Positions 40,482 to 48,877 of a stretch of DNA of 64,000 nucleotides are shown piece after piece. The translations under genes and the position numbers were made by a program. Below the pieces are notes generated by a model that was not told where the DNA came from, made no database searches, and saw only the letters and a program-made list of their open reading frames with translations. This DNA is from Vescimonas sanitatis. Lineage in GTDB: Bacteria; Bacillota; Clostridia; Oscillospirales; Oscillospiraceae. Each line of letters begins with the position of its first letter. The first letter of the stretch is position 1. The stretch spans positions 192,861 to 256,860 of the forward strand of contig NZ_JBMGPW010000008.1 in NCBI RefSeq assembly GCF_049060325.1, given 5' to 3'.

Positions 40482-42322
40482 AAAAGATCCATCGCGTGTT
40501 GGCACTGCTGTTGGCGGCGCTTATGGCCCTTGGGCTGATGACCACAGCATTTGCCGCAACAGATTCTGCGCCTACCATCGACCCCGGCAAGAAAGCATCC
40601 CTTTCCGTCTACAAGTACGACATCACCAAGGCCAGCAACGATGGCGCGTGGGATGCTGAGTCCTACGTTTCCACCGGCCTGCATGACGACACGGTTATCG
40701 ACAAGCTGAGCAAGTACGCCATTCAGGGCGTGGAGTTTACCTACCTCCGCGTCGCTGACATCGCCATGAACAATGAACTGGTGGACGGTCAGCGTCAGGT
40801 GGGTGTGCTGTATGGTTTCGACAACAGTGACCGCAGCACCGCCGTCTTGTCTGCCATCGGCCTGACCGGCGCAGAAGCACACAAGACCGAGGGCGGCGTC
40901 AACTACTTCACCAGCGATATGCTCAACAATAAGCTGGCCGCTGCCCTGTCCGCCAATGCCACCACCGTCAAGAACGCGCTGGAAGCTGCGGTCAAGAATG
41001 GCACGGCCATGGCCGAGACGGACGCTGCCGGTCACACCTTTGCATCCGACATGGAGCAGGGCCTGTACCTGGTGGTGGAAACCCGCGTCCCTGAAAACGT
41101 GACCTCCACCTGCAATCCCATCTTCGTGTCCCTGCCCATGACCACCGTGGACGGTGCGGCATGGAACTACGATGTGACCGTTTACCCCAAGAACCAGACC
41201 GGCAACCCTACGTTGGAGAAGACCGTGCGTGAGAGCAAGAACTCCACCGGCAAGAATACCGGCAGCCTGACCGACATCAAGGACGGTTACGCTCACACTG
41301 CTACCGCCTCCGTGGGCGATGTTGTGGACTATCAGATTATCAGCACCCTGCCCACCATCACGTCTAAAGCATCTGCTCTCAGCGAGTACACCTATGTGGA
41401 CACCATGAGCAAGGGTATTCGGTATAACAAGAACGATGTCGTTATCGAGTTCTTCAAGGATAGCGGCTGCACCGACAAGATTGCCACCTGGGCGGTGAAC
41501 TCCGGCAAATTTACCGTGGGTTACGATGATACCGCCAACACCATGACCATCCGCATGACCGATACCGGTCTGGCGGAGATCAACGAGGCGGCCACCGTGT
41601 ATACCGACAGCGTCAAGCGTGGCTACAGCGACTGCACCATGCGGATTACCTACGCTGCCACCCTGACCGCCGATGCCAAGTTGGGCGATACCGACAACCT
41701 CAACGAGGTCGTACTGACTTGGAAGCGCACCAACTCTACCTACTTTGATACCCTCAAGGACTGCTGCCATGTCTACACCTACGGCATTGACGTTCTCAAG
41801 CAGTTTTCTGACAACGGTGGCAATCTGCGGAATGTGAAGTTCCGGCTGCACAACGACACCGATGATGTATTCGTGATTGCCGAGCAGAAGGATGGCGTGT
41901 ATTACGCCAAGGGCTTTGCCGCCAAGAAAACCGACGCCACGACTTTCGTTCCCAATAGCAGCGGTCACATCGTGGTCAAAGGGCTGGAGGACGACACCTA
42001 TTCCCTGACCGAAACTGCTACCGACAAGGGCTATGTGCTGCTGAAGGACGCGGTCAAAATCATTATCAAGACCAGCGAGAGCGGCCAGTGCGAGAAGTGC
42101 GGCACCAAGCTGCTGACCGCCTCTGCCACCGTCAACGGCAAGGATGTCACCATGAGCGAGGGCAACGCCATTGTGCCTCTGACCGTGGTCAATAACCCCG
42201 GCTTTGACCTGCCTAAGACGGGCGGCTATGGCGTTTGGATGTATACGGTGGGCAGCGTCCTGCTGCTGAGCATGGCAGCGTTTATCGTCGCCAAGTCCCG
42301 CAAGCATAAGAACGAGCAGTGA
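40478..42322 (+). CDS. SpaA/FimA-type major backbone pilin (isopeptide-forming)
   Basis: 614 residues. Signal peptide to AFA. The pilin motif WNYDVTVYPKN supplies Lys238, which sortase joins to the next subunit. A central isopeptide domain (VGDVVDYQIISTLP) is followed by a Cna-B domain with E-box YSLTETATDKGY. The sorting signal is LPKTG (578-582), with TM and a KSRKHKNEQ tail. It is coupled to the tip adhesin by an ATGA overlap and to the first sortase by its TGA stop. It should form the covalent pilus shaft. Confidence 0.95.
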   Translation: MKKIHRVLALLLAALMALGLMTTAFAATDSAPTIDPGKKASLSVYKYDITKASNDGAWDAESYVSTGLHDDTVIDKLSKYAIQGVEFTYLRVADIAMNNELVDGQRQVGVLYGFDNSDRSTAVLSAIGLTGAEAHKTEGGVNYFTSDMLNNKLAAALSANATTVKNALEAAVKNGTAMAETDAAGHTFASDMEQGLYLVVETRVPENVTSTCNPIFVSLPMTTVDGAAWNYDVTVYPKNQTGNPTLEKTVRESKNSTGKNTGSLTDIKDGYAHTATASVGDVVDYQIISTLPTITSKASALSEYTYVDTMSKGIRYNKNDVVIEFFKDSGCTDKIATWAVNSGKFTVGYDDTANTMTIRMTDTGLAEINEAATVYTDSVKRGYSDCTMRITYAATLTADAKLGDTDNLNEVVLTWKRTNSTYFDTLKDCCHVYTYGIDVLKQFSDNGGNLRNVKFRLHNDTDDVFVIAEQKDGVYYAKGFAAKKTDATTFVPNSSGHIVVKGLEDDTYSLTETATDKGYVLLKDAVKIIIKTSESGQCEKCGTKLLTASATVNGKDVTMSEGNAIVPLTVVNNPGFDLPKTGGYGVWMYTVGSVLLLSMAAFIVAKSRKHKNEQ

Positions 42323-43137
42323 AGTGCTGGCTACTGGCGGCAGCCTGCGGCGTTGCGGCGTTGGGGCTTCTGCTTTACCCATTGGTGGGAGAACTCTTGA
42401 ATGAAAAGTATCATTCCGATGTGGAAACCACCTACACCGCAGTTATCGCGGACACCGATGACGCCGAGCTGACTGCCCAGCGTGAAGCCGCAGAGCAGTA
42501 CAACGCCATGCTGTCCGGCGCGGCAACTATTTCTGAGGGAGGGGCTTCTGCCCCTCCCTTGCCGTATGCGGAACAACTCACGGTGGGAGGCGTCATTTGC
42601 TACATCGACATCCCCAAGATCAACGTATATCTGCCGGTGCAGCACGGAACGGGCGCGGAAACGCTGGAGCGTGCCGTGGGTCATGTGGCAGGGACTTCCC
42701 TGCCGGTGGGCGGCAGCAACACCCATGCGGTACTGTCGGCGCACAGTGGGCTGGCGAGTTCCAAGCTGTTTTCGGACATTGACCAGCTTGCAGAGGACGA
42801 TATGTTCTATATCCATGTGCTGGGTGAGGTGCTGGCATACAAGGTAGACGCCGTCCACACGGTACTGCCCACAGACACGAGTCTGCTGCAAATCGAGGAC
42901 GGTAAGGATCAGGTCACGCTGGTGACGTGTACCCCGTTTGGGGTCAACACCCACCGGCTGCTGGTGCGAGGCCACCGTGTTCCCTACACCCCCGAACAGG
43001 AAGCGACTGCCGCCGCAGAAAAACCTGTGGCATCCTCGTGGACGCAGCATTACCTTACAGGTCTTGGCACCGGCCTTGGCGTGGTGGCAGTGATAGGCGG
43101 CGGGTACTTCTTAATAAGGAGAAAACGCCATGCGTAA
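42319..43137 (+). CDS. Class C sortase (pilus polymerase) 1
   Basis: 272 residues. N-terminal TM (LLAAACGVAALGLLLYPLVG) and C-terminal TM with an IRRKRHA tail, as in class C enzymes. Catalytic residues: His142 in LSAHSGL, Cys204 in TLVTCTPFGVNTHRLLVRG, Arg213. The start is GTG at 42319, overlapping the pilin stop with no strong ribosome site, so it depends on coupling. It would polymerise the LPKTG pilin. A DPW-type lid is not evident; the lid region reads ISEGGASAPPLPY. Confidence 0.93.
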   Translation: MKCWLLAAACGVAALGLLLYPLVGELLNEKYHSDVETTYTAVIADTDDAELTAQREAAEQYNAMLSGAATISEGGASAPPLPYAEQLTVGGVICYIDIPKINVYLPVQHGTGAETLERAVGHVAGTSLPVGGSNTHAVLSAHSGLASSKLFSDIDQLAEDDMFYIHVLGEVLAYKVDAVHTVLPTDTSLLQIEDGKDQVTLVTCTPFGVNTHRLLVRGHRVPYTPEQEATAAAEKPVASSWTQHYLTGLGTGLGVVAVIGGGYFLIRRKRHA

Positions 43138-43828
43138 GACATCCCTTTTACTGGCGGCACTGCTGGCTGTGGCGGGCATCTATGTCATGCTGTGGCCGTT
43201 GTTCACGGGACAAAGGCTGCAAGCCGACACAGATGAGGCTGTGCAGAGCTTCCTCGAAGAACGAAAGCCGGAGCAGCAATACCCCGAACTGCTGGCGGCT
43301 CTACAAGAGTATAACCGCCAGCTTTACGCAGAAAAGCAGTGCAACCTCACCGGCCTTGAAGCCTGCGAGGAGCCCGCCGCCGACTTGACTGTCTACGGCA
43401 TCGAGGACGAGGTAATAGGCGTCTTGGAGATACCTGCTATGGAGCTTATCATGCCGGTCTATCTGGGTGCATCCGACGCTCACCTTGCCGCAGGCGCGGC
43501 AGTGCTGGGCAATACCTCCGCACCCATCGGTGGGGATAACACCAACTGCGTCATTGCCGGTCACCGTGGATGGCGCGGCGTGGACTACTTCCGGCATATC
43601 GACCGCTTACAGGTTGGCGATACCGTTACGCTGACAAATCTATGGGAGACGCTGACCTACACCGTAGCTGACATTCAGATCATCCAGCCCCACGAGGTGG
43701 ACAAGATCAAGATACAGCAAGACCGCGACCTGCTGACGCTGTTGACCTGCCATCCTTACGCCAGCGGTGGGCGGGAGAGGTATGTGGTGTACTGCGAAAA
43801 ACTGCCCACCATGAGCCAATCACGGTGA
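43130..43828 (+). CDS. Class C-like sortase 2
   Basis: 232 residues, overlapping sortase 1 by 8 bases. One N-terminal TM, no C-terminal TM. His145 in IAGHRGW, Cys207 in LLTCHPYASGGRERYVVYC, Arg217. The missing C-terminal anchor and different active-site loop suggest a division of labour, for example adding the tip protein or attaching the finished pilus to the wall. A decayed relative of this gene lies at 45335-45420. Confidence 0.9.
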   Translation: MRKTSLLLAALLAVAGIYVMLWPLFTGQRLQADTDEAVQSFLEERKPEQQYPELLAALQEYNRQLYAEKQCNLTGLEACEEPAADLTVYGIEDEVIGVLEIPAMELIMPVYLGASDAHLAAGAAVLGNTSAPIGGDNTNCVIAGHRGWRGVDYFRHIDRLQVGDTVTLTNLWETLTYTVADIQIIQPHEVDKIKIQQDRDLLTLLTCHPYASGGRERYVVYCEKLPTMSQSR

Positions 43829-43849
43829 GCAGTTTTATTTTGAGAGGAT

Positions 43850-45151
43850 TCAGACAAGCGTGTCATCCAGCAGAAAGTCAATGACGCCAATATTGAGAAT
43901 GCCGCCCTCATCATACCAACGCTTGCGAATGTCATGACGCACGATGATTTTCGGGAAGGAATCACCGGTCAGCGCGAAAGGCTTATTCTCGGTGATCGCC
44001 TTTTCCGCTGTTCCCAATGCGTAGGCAGACTGGATATAGGTCTTCTTGCCACCGGAGGTTGCAATGAAGTCGATTTCCCGCGCGACCGGCACGACCTTTC
44101 CTTTGGTATTTTTCTCGTTGCCGTAGACAATGCCGATGTCAACGGCGCATTCGCGGATCATCAACTCATTGAAAATGATGTTCTCCATGATGTGCGTCAT
44201 TTCCTGCTGGCGGAAGCCGATACGGGCATTTCTCAGTCCAATGTCCTCACAGTAGTATTTGTTGGGATAGTCAAAATAGCTCTTGCCCTTCACATCCCAG
44301 CGCTTGCATTCGGTAAAGAGGAAGGAATCCGATAAGTGATCCATATAGGCTTTCACGGTGTTCAAGGCAACGACATTTTCACCGCTACGCTTCTGCACTG
44401 TGTTGATGGCGGCAGCAACCTTCGTTGGGTTGGTCAGAGAGCCGATAGACGAACACAGCAGATCAAGAATCGCGGACAGCACATCCTCACGCTTGATCTT
44501 CTTCCGCTCTACAATGTCCTTCAGATAGACCTCAGAAAACAGTGATTTCAGATAAGCCATTTTCGCGGCATCCGTGGGACGGGACAGGATCAGCGGCATA
44601 CCGCCGTAGAAGGCATAGTCCTCAAAGGCATCCTGCTTATCACCGCCTACGGCTGAATAGTATTCGGCAAAGGAAAGCGGATGCACACGGATCTCATCGC
44701 TCCGTCCCCGGAACTCAGTCAGTATATCGGAGGACAGCATTTTGGAGTTGCTGCCGGTCACATAAATGTCCAAGTTGGACAAAGACTTCAAATCGTTGAG
44801 CGCGTCGTAGAAGGTAACCTTCTTGCCATCTGGATTGTAGGGATTCGGAACTTCGTCGGACATCTGAATCTCGTCTACAAAAAGATAATATTGGTCTGCG
44901 CTGTGTTCTACGATCTCACGGACATGAGCCGAAAGCTCCAGCGGATTGCGATAGCGAATATCACGGGTCAAGTCCAACTCAAAGGACAGAATATGATCTT
45001 CGGTAACACCCTTACCGAGAAGGTAACTCTTGAACAGATTGCGAAGCAGAAAGGACTTGCCGCATCTGCGGATGCCAGTGATCACCTTCACCTGACCATC
45101 CCACATGAAGGAGATGATTTTTTTCAAATAGCGATCTCGTTTTATTTCCAT
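43850..45151 (-). CDS. AAA_14 / DUF4143 family ATPase
   Basis: 433 residues. Walker A GIRRCGKS near the N-terminus, Walker B LFVDEIQ, sensor YVTGSNS, then a winged-helix part and the C-terminal DUF4143 nuclease-like domain (REIDFIATSGGK). These stand-alone ATPases are abundant in anaerobes, with no agreed function; some authors suspect mobile or defence roles. It has its own promoter and operator and runs against the pilus operon, splitting it from a sortase remnant, so it was probably inserted there. Composition is AT-richer than the pilus genes. Confidence 0.88.
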   Translation of the reverse strand: MEIKRDRYLKKIISFMWDGQVKVITGIRRCGKSFLLRNLFKSYLLGKGVTEDHILSFELDLTRDIRYRNPLELSAHVREIVEHSADQYYLFVDEIQMSDEVPNPYNPDGKKVTFYDALNDLKSLSNLDIYVTGSNSKMLSSDILTEFRGRSDEIRVHPLSFAEYYSAVGGDKQDAFEDYAFYGGMPLILSRPTDAAKMAYLKSLFSEVYLKDIVERKKIKREDVLSAILDLLCSSIGSLTNPTKVAAAINTVQKRSGENVVALNTVKAYMDHLSDSFLFTECKRWDVKGKSYFDYPNKYYCEDIGLRNARIGFRQQEMTHIMENIIFNELMIRECAVDIGIVYGNEKNTKGKVVPVAREIDFIATSGGKKTYIQSAYALGTAEKAITENKPFALTGDSFPKIIVRHDIRKRWYDEGGILNIGVIDFLLDDTLV

Positions 45152-45160
45152 AGCCCAACC

Positions 45161-45234
45161 TCCATTGAAAACTTGCTGGTATTATCATGCTACATTTCAA
45201 TGGATAGTATACGACACCGTGAGATAAAAATCAA
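45161..45234 (-). promoter_or_regulatory. Promoter and inverted-repeat operator of the DUF4143 ATPase
   Basis: On the minus strand: TTGATT (complement of 45229-45234), 17-base spacer, TATACT (complement of 45206-45211). Immediately downstream is a perfect 10-bp inverted repeat, TCCATTGAAA (45161-45170) and TTTCAATGGA (45195-45204), spanning the 5' leader. GGAGG precedes the start. Confidence 0.72.
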
Positions 45235-45334
45235 TAGATCTGATGAAATGTTTGTAGATAAACCCGGTAACATTTCAGCAGGCTGTGATTCAAACCACCG
45301 CTCCTGTGAGGTAAAGAAGCCTGAAAGTTGACAA

Positions 45335-45420
45335 GAACTGCGACGCGGCTGACCTGCCACCCCCACGCTGGCGGCGGGCGGCAGCGGTATGTGGTCTATT
45401 GTGAAAGAACCAAATATTAG
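45335..45420 (+). pseudogene. C-terminal remnant of a class C sortase
   Basis: The frame ending TAG at 45420 reads LTCHPHAGGGRQRYVVYCERTKY, which matches the catalytic end of sortase 2 (LTCHPYASGGRERYVVYC) but with a different tail. Upstream DNA similarity to the sortase continues only ~14 bases, with a one-base deletion. The active-site Cys and Arg are encoded, but the rest of the gene is gone, replaced by the DUF4143 ATPase unit. Confidence 0.8.
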
Positions 45421-45434
45421 GAGGATCAATACTA

Positions 45435-45530
45435 TGAAAAAAGCAATTTGTATCATTTTAGCTGCGGTAGCTGCCGTGGCAATTATCGTCTCCAGACGCC
45501 CCCGACCCCGTGGCCGCAGAGAAATTTGAA
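45435..45530 (+). pseudogene. Signal-peptide fragment of a former exported protein
   Basis: A good AGGAGG site and ATG are followed by MKKAICIILAAVAAVAIIVS, a typical signal sequence. The frame then turns into RRPRPRGRREI and stops. In another frame the downstream bases read PDPVAAEKFEKFFKKWRTF, which looks protein-like, so a frameshift or deletion joined two pieces. It probably followed the lost sortase in the original pilus operon. Confidence 0.45.
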
Positions 45531-45595
45531 AAATTTTTCAAAAAGTGGCGCACTTTTGATTTCGTTTTACGGATAATGATAGTAGAGGGAATTTT

Positions 45596-45904
45596 ATGGA
45601 CAAGCGTTTTTACCGATTTTTACAGGCAACCTGCTGTAACTGGCGCAACAGCTTCTTCATTGATTGCCAGCGTTGTGACGGGTGCTCCGGTTTTCTTCTG
45701 TCTGTAAATCACAATGCCGTGCCGTCAATCATCCCTGTGGCGGTATTCGAGGAACTGTCCGGTGAGACCGTGGATAAATATGATTGCATCGGCATTATGA
45801 CGCTGGAGGGATTCCAACGCTTCTACACCAGCTGGCTTGTCTGGAACGTAGAAGACCCGAAACGGTGCAGTTTATCCCAATTGTGGGAGAGCTGCCAACA
45901 ATGA
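45596..45904 (+). CDS. Small cysteine-rich hypothetical ICE protein
   Basis: 102 residues. The first third holds several cysteines (CCNWRN, DCQRCDGC) suggestive of a metal site; the remainder (PVAVFEELSGETVDKYDCIGIMTLEGFQRFY) looks folded. AGAGGGA precedes the ATG by about 7 bases. Not recognised. It opens the accessory operon that continues through the zinc-finger and sigma-like genes. Confidence 0.5.
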   Translation: MDKRFYRFLQATCCNWRNSFFIDCQRCDGCSGFLLSVNHNAVPSIIPVAVFEELSGETVDKYDCIGIMTLEGFQRFYTSWLVWNVEDPKRCSLSQLWESCQQ

Positions 45905-45928
45905 ACGCACACAAGCCGAAAGAAGGAG

Positions 45929-46339
45929 GTGAACATTCTGAAAAGAGTCAATATCCATTGCCCTAACTGCGGAGCTAAGGCTACCTTGCATCCTGCCAGC
46001 TTTGTATATGGCAACAGTCGTAGTGCAGGAAGCTATCTGTATGTTTGTGACCGCTATCCCGCCTGCAACAGCTATGTGGCTGCCCATCGCGCCACACGGC
46101 AGCCCATGGGCTCTCTGGCTGACGGGGAGCTTCGGCATAAGCGTATCCAGGCACACCGGGCTTTTGACCGCCTGTGGCGGTCCGGATTGATGACCAAGAA
46201 AGAGGCGTATCAATGGATGCAGACAGAGTTCGGTCTGCATGAGGAACAGGCGCATATCGCACAATTCGGCGCGTACATGTGTGATCGGTTGATCTGCGCC
46301 TGCGAGAAGTTTCGTATCCACAGCGCAGAGGTCGCATAG
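45929..46339 (+). CDS. DUF3268-type zinc-finger protein
   Basis: 136 residues. CPNCG near the N-terminus and a second pair in YVCDRYPAC form a zinc ribbon of the kind in DUF3268 mobile-element proteins. The C-terminal half is helical (FDRLWRSGLMTKKEAYQWMQ). The GTG at 45929 overlaps its own AAGGAGG site, so a CTG nine bases later (45938) may be the true start. It probably binds DNA or RNA; its role in the ICE is not known. Confidence 0.72.
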   Translation: MNILKRVNIHCPNCGAKATLHPASFVYGNSRSAGSYLYVCDRYPACNSYVAAHRATRQPMGSLADGELRHKRIQAHRAFDRLWRSGLMTKKEAYQWMQTEFGLHEEQAHIAQFGAYMCDRLICACEKFRIHSAEVA

Positions 46340-46382
46340 AGAGAACGCCTAAAACCACAGAGAAAGAGAGGTGAATCTGACG

Positions 46383-47000
46383 ATGAAGAATAGGGATATT
46401 GCCCTTACTGATGCCCAGCGCAGTATGGTAGAGGCGAATATGGACGTGGTACGCTGGGCCATCCGTACCAGCATTCAGGTCAATGAGCAGCGCTATGGTT
46501 TCGGCTATGACGATTTGTTTCAAGAGGGCTGCATTTGGCTTTGCAAGGCCGCAGTGACGTATGACCCGGACGGCGGCGCCAGCTTTCCCACCTATGCTCA
46601 GAGGGTCGTTGAGAACGGTCTGCGTACCTATTGCCGGCTGCAGCACAGCAAGGAGCTGCGCAGCTTTCCTGTATCGGAGATCTTTGACACGGAGGCTGAC
46701 AATTACCGTGCCATGGCCTCCGGCATCCGCAGTCTTCAGGAGCAGTTGGCTGAGGTAGATGCGTTATCGCTTCTGGAAAGCGCGAAGCAGCAATACAACG
46801 GTGTCGCACGGCTGGGTATCGAGGCGATGCAGCTGAAATTTATCGGCCTGAGCAATACGGACATTGCTGCCTACTATGGCGTCAAGGCCAACTATTTGGG
46901 GGCGGCCGTACATAGAGCCGCCGAGCGGCTGAGGAACAATGCGGAGTTTTTGAATAGCCTTGAATATGAGCCATTGAAGAAAAGCTCCAAGGCTTCGTGA
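46383..47000 (+). CDS. Sigma-70 family RNA polymerase sigma factor-like protein
   Basis: 205 residues. Region 2 is clear: GYDDLFQEGCIWLCKAAVTYDPDGGASFPTYA, with the core-binding and -10 recognition pattern. A region-4-like helix-turn-helix follows (GLSNTDIAAYYGVKANYLGAAVHRAAERLR). The ATG at 46383 follows AGAGAGGTGAATCTGACG. It may direct transcription of ICE genes; it is one of three sigma-like proteins in this element. Confidence 0.85.
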   Translation: MKNRDIALTDAQRSMVEANMDVVRWAIRTSIQVNEQRYGFGYDDLFQEGCIWLCKAAVTYDPDGGASFPTYAQRVVENGLRTYCRLQHSKELRSFPVSEIFDTEADNYRAMASGIRSLQEQLAEVDALSLLESAKQQYNGVARLGIEAMQLKFIGLSNTDIAAYYGVKANYLGAAVHRAAERLRNNAEFLNSLEYEPLKKSSKAS

Positions 47001-47020
47001 AAAAATGTGAGGTGAAATTC

Positions 47021-47713
47021 ATGCAGAAATACTATACGGCGGTGGGTCGTTTCGAGCGCAAAGGCCGCATGGGCGACATGACCTGCCCTATGGTCATCAT
47101 CAACAACCGGGAATATGCATTGGACATCCAGGAGATGATCCTTTGGGCAGCACTGAACTGGCAGATCATGGATGCCGGATCCCTTGAGAATGCTTATTCT
47201 GCCAAGCTGAAAGCCAGCGGCATCAGCCCCCAGCGCAGTATCTCCGACTGTATGCGCCGGCTGATGCAGCGCGGACTGGTGGTGGAGGGCTGCGGCGAAA
47301 CCGATGAGGATGCACTGTATGCTCTGTTGTCAGGGCTTTACGTGGTGCCGATCTCAGACAGTCTGCTGCTGCGGCTGATCTCGTTTATCAAGCTGACGGT
47401 TTTCGGCCATGTCCCTTTTGCGGTTACCAGGAAGCTGTTTCGCAAGGACCGGCGCAGCGCAAACGAACGGCGGGTTTATCGTCTGTCCCGTCAGGCACTC
47501 TTATCCACGGCAGAACTGATCAAGTGTGTGGAGTATGACATCCATACGATCCACTCTGATTCGCAGCTGATGGACGCCCTGTATGCAGACGATACCACCA
47601 CCAGCGACAATATCGCGGATATGGTCAGGCCCTTCGTCTGCTGCCGCCCCGTGCTGCAGGCTGTGGCAAACCTCTATCTGCGCCGTCAGATCATCTTTGA
47701 GAGGCCGTCATGA
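47021..47713 (+). CDS. Conserved ICE protein with winged-helix N-terminus
   Basis: 230 residues, soluble. An early beta segment (GDMTCPMVIINNREYALDIQEMILWAALNW) and a winged-helix-like region (ISPQRSISDCMRRLMQRGLVVEG) are followed by a helical C-terminus. The ATG at 47021 has GAGGTG 7 bases upstream; an earlier GTG at 46997 overlaps the sigma gene. No family recognised. It is coupled to the membrane protein that follows. Confidence 0.6.
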   Translation: MQKYYTAVGRFERKGRMGDMTCPMVIINNREYALDIQEMILWAALNWQIMDAGSLENAYSAKLKASGISPQRSISDCMRRLMQRGLVVEGCGETDEDALYALLSGLYVVPISDSLLLRLISFIKLTVFGHVPFAVTRKLFRKDRRSANERRVYRLSRQALLSTAELIKCVEYDIHTIHSDSQLMDALYADDTTTSDNIADMVRPFVCCRPVLQAVANLYLRRQIIFERPS

Positions 47714-48201
47714 TGGACAAGCTCAGGACAGCACCGCTGCCCCTGAGAAGAAAGCTGCTCCTCACCGCGTTGGCAGGGGCGGCTTTCTTCCTTGTAGGGC
47801 TGGCAGCCATTTTCTTTTCCCTCGATACCGCTACAGCTCTGCTCAGCGGCATCCTCGCCATAGGACTTGCTTTTAAAACGGCAGAACTCTACCGCCTAAT
47901 TATCGCCGGGCACTACACGACCGTTGATGGCTCCTGCATTGCCATCACACAGACGCCGCTCCGCAAGTACCGCAATATCCGGATCATAGACAGTCAGGAG
48001 CGTGAAAGGACACTTGTACTGCCTAGGCAGGACAAGATAGAGGTTGGCCGCCGATATCGTTTCTATTTCAAATCCTCTGCACATAAATCTCCTGCACAGG
48101 TACAGACCGGCAGCAGCTTCATAGACGAATCTCTCCCGACCGACGGCTTTCTTGGGCTTGAGGCGGCGTCGGATTATAGCAATGTTGACACAGTGCGTTG
48201 A
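47710..48201 (+). CDS. Two-TM hypothetical membrane protein
   Basis: 163 residues. Two adjacent TM helices (LLLTALAGAAFFLVGLAAIFF and ALLSGILAIGLAFKTAELY), then a cytosolic OB/SH3-like beta domain (YTTVDGSCIAITQTPLRKYRNIRIID). It starts with ATGATG overlapping the previous stop. The promoter of the toxin-antitoxin pair lies inside its last codons. Function unknown. Confidence 0.6.
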   Translation: MMDKLRTAPLPLRRKLLLTALAGAAFFLVGLAAIFFSLDTATALLSGILAIGLAFKTAELYRLIIAGHYTTVDGSCIAITQTPLRKYRNIRIIDSQERERTLVLPRQDKIEVGRRYRFYFKSSAHKSPAQVQTGSSFIDESLPTDGFLGLEAASDYSNVDTVR

Positions 48202-48213
48202 TTATAGTATAAT
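48185..48213 (+). promoter_or_regulatory. Perfect consensus promoter of the AbiE pair
   Basis: TTGACA (48185-48190), 17-base spacer, TATAAT (48208-48213). Just downstream AATCA...TGATT forms a small inverted repeat that could be the AbiEi operator. Confidence 0.85.
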
Positions 48214-48256
48214 TCAAATCAAGAAAAGCATACTATGATTAGAAGGAGGCTGTGAT

Positions 48257-48877
48257 ATGACGCTTTTAGATAGACTCACAACGAATTTCGGCTGTAACGA
48301 GCCAATCTTACTTGATGAGATTGACTGCAGGGGCTATTCACGCCCGTGGCTCTTCAAAGAACTGAACGAATTGTGTAGAACTGGTAGGCTGGTGCGTTTT
48401 GACCGCGGTATTTATTATATTCCCACTGAGACAGCATTTGGCACCAGTCTGCTCGACCCCCGCAAAGTAATCGAGAAAAAATATGTAAAGGATAGTTCTG
48501 GCTGTTACGGCTACTATTCCGGTGCAGCTTTCTTAAACCAACTGGGGCTGTCAACGCAAATGCCCAATACCATTGAAGTCTGTACCAACAACGAAAAGAC
48601 ACGTTCCCGTGAGTTAGCTATCGGGAAGCAGCGTGTTATTCTACGCAGAGCCAGAAGTAAGGTCACGGCAAAAAATGCTGCTGTGTTGAGCTTCCTGGAG
48701 CTTATGAATGAAATGCCGGCACCTTATTTCTCCGAAGGGAGGAAGAAACTGACCATAGAGTTTATCACAAAAAACGGCATTACGAGACGCGACATCACAG
48801 AATACGCACCTGCGTTTCCTGATAAGGCTATGCGCACTCTGGTGGAAAGTGAGATCATCTATCATGTTACACAGTAA
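48257..48877 (+). CDS. AbiEi-like antitoxin (type IV toxin-antitoxin, DUF6088 type)
   Basis: 206 residues. The N-terminal winged helix (DEIDCRGYSRPWLFKELNELCRTGRLVRFDRGIYYI) is the AbiEi repressor domain. The C-terminal domain carries GYYSGAAFLNQLGL and the beta-rich VCTNNEKTRSRELAIGKQRVILRRA segment. AbiEi represses its own operon and neutralises AbiEii without stable complex formation. AGAAGGAGG precedes the ATG. It overlaps the toxin gene by 14 bases, and both are clearly AT-richer than their neighbours, a sign of separate acquisition. Confidence 0.87.
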   Translation: MTLLDRLTTNFGCNEPILLDEIDCRGYSRPWLFKELNELCRTGRLVRFDRGIYYIPTETAFGTSLLDPRKVIEKKYVKDSSGCYGYYSGAAFLNQLGLSTQMPNTIEVCTNNEKTRSRELAIGKQRVILRRARSKVTAKNAAVLSFLELMNEMPAPYFSEGRKKLTIEFITKNGITRRDITEYAPAFPDKAMRTLVESEIIYHVTQ

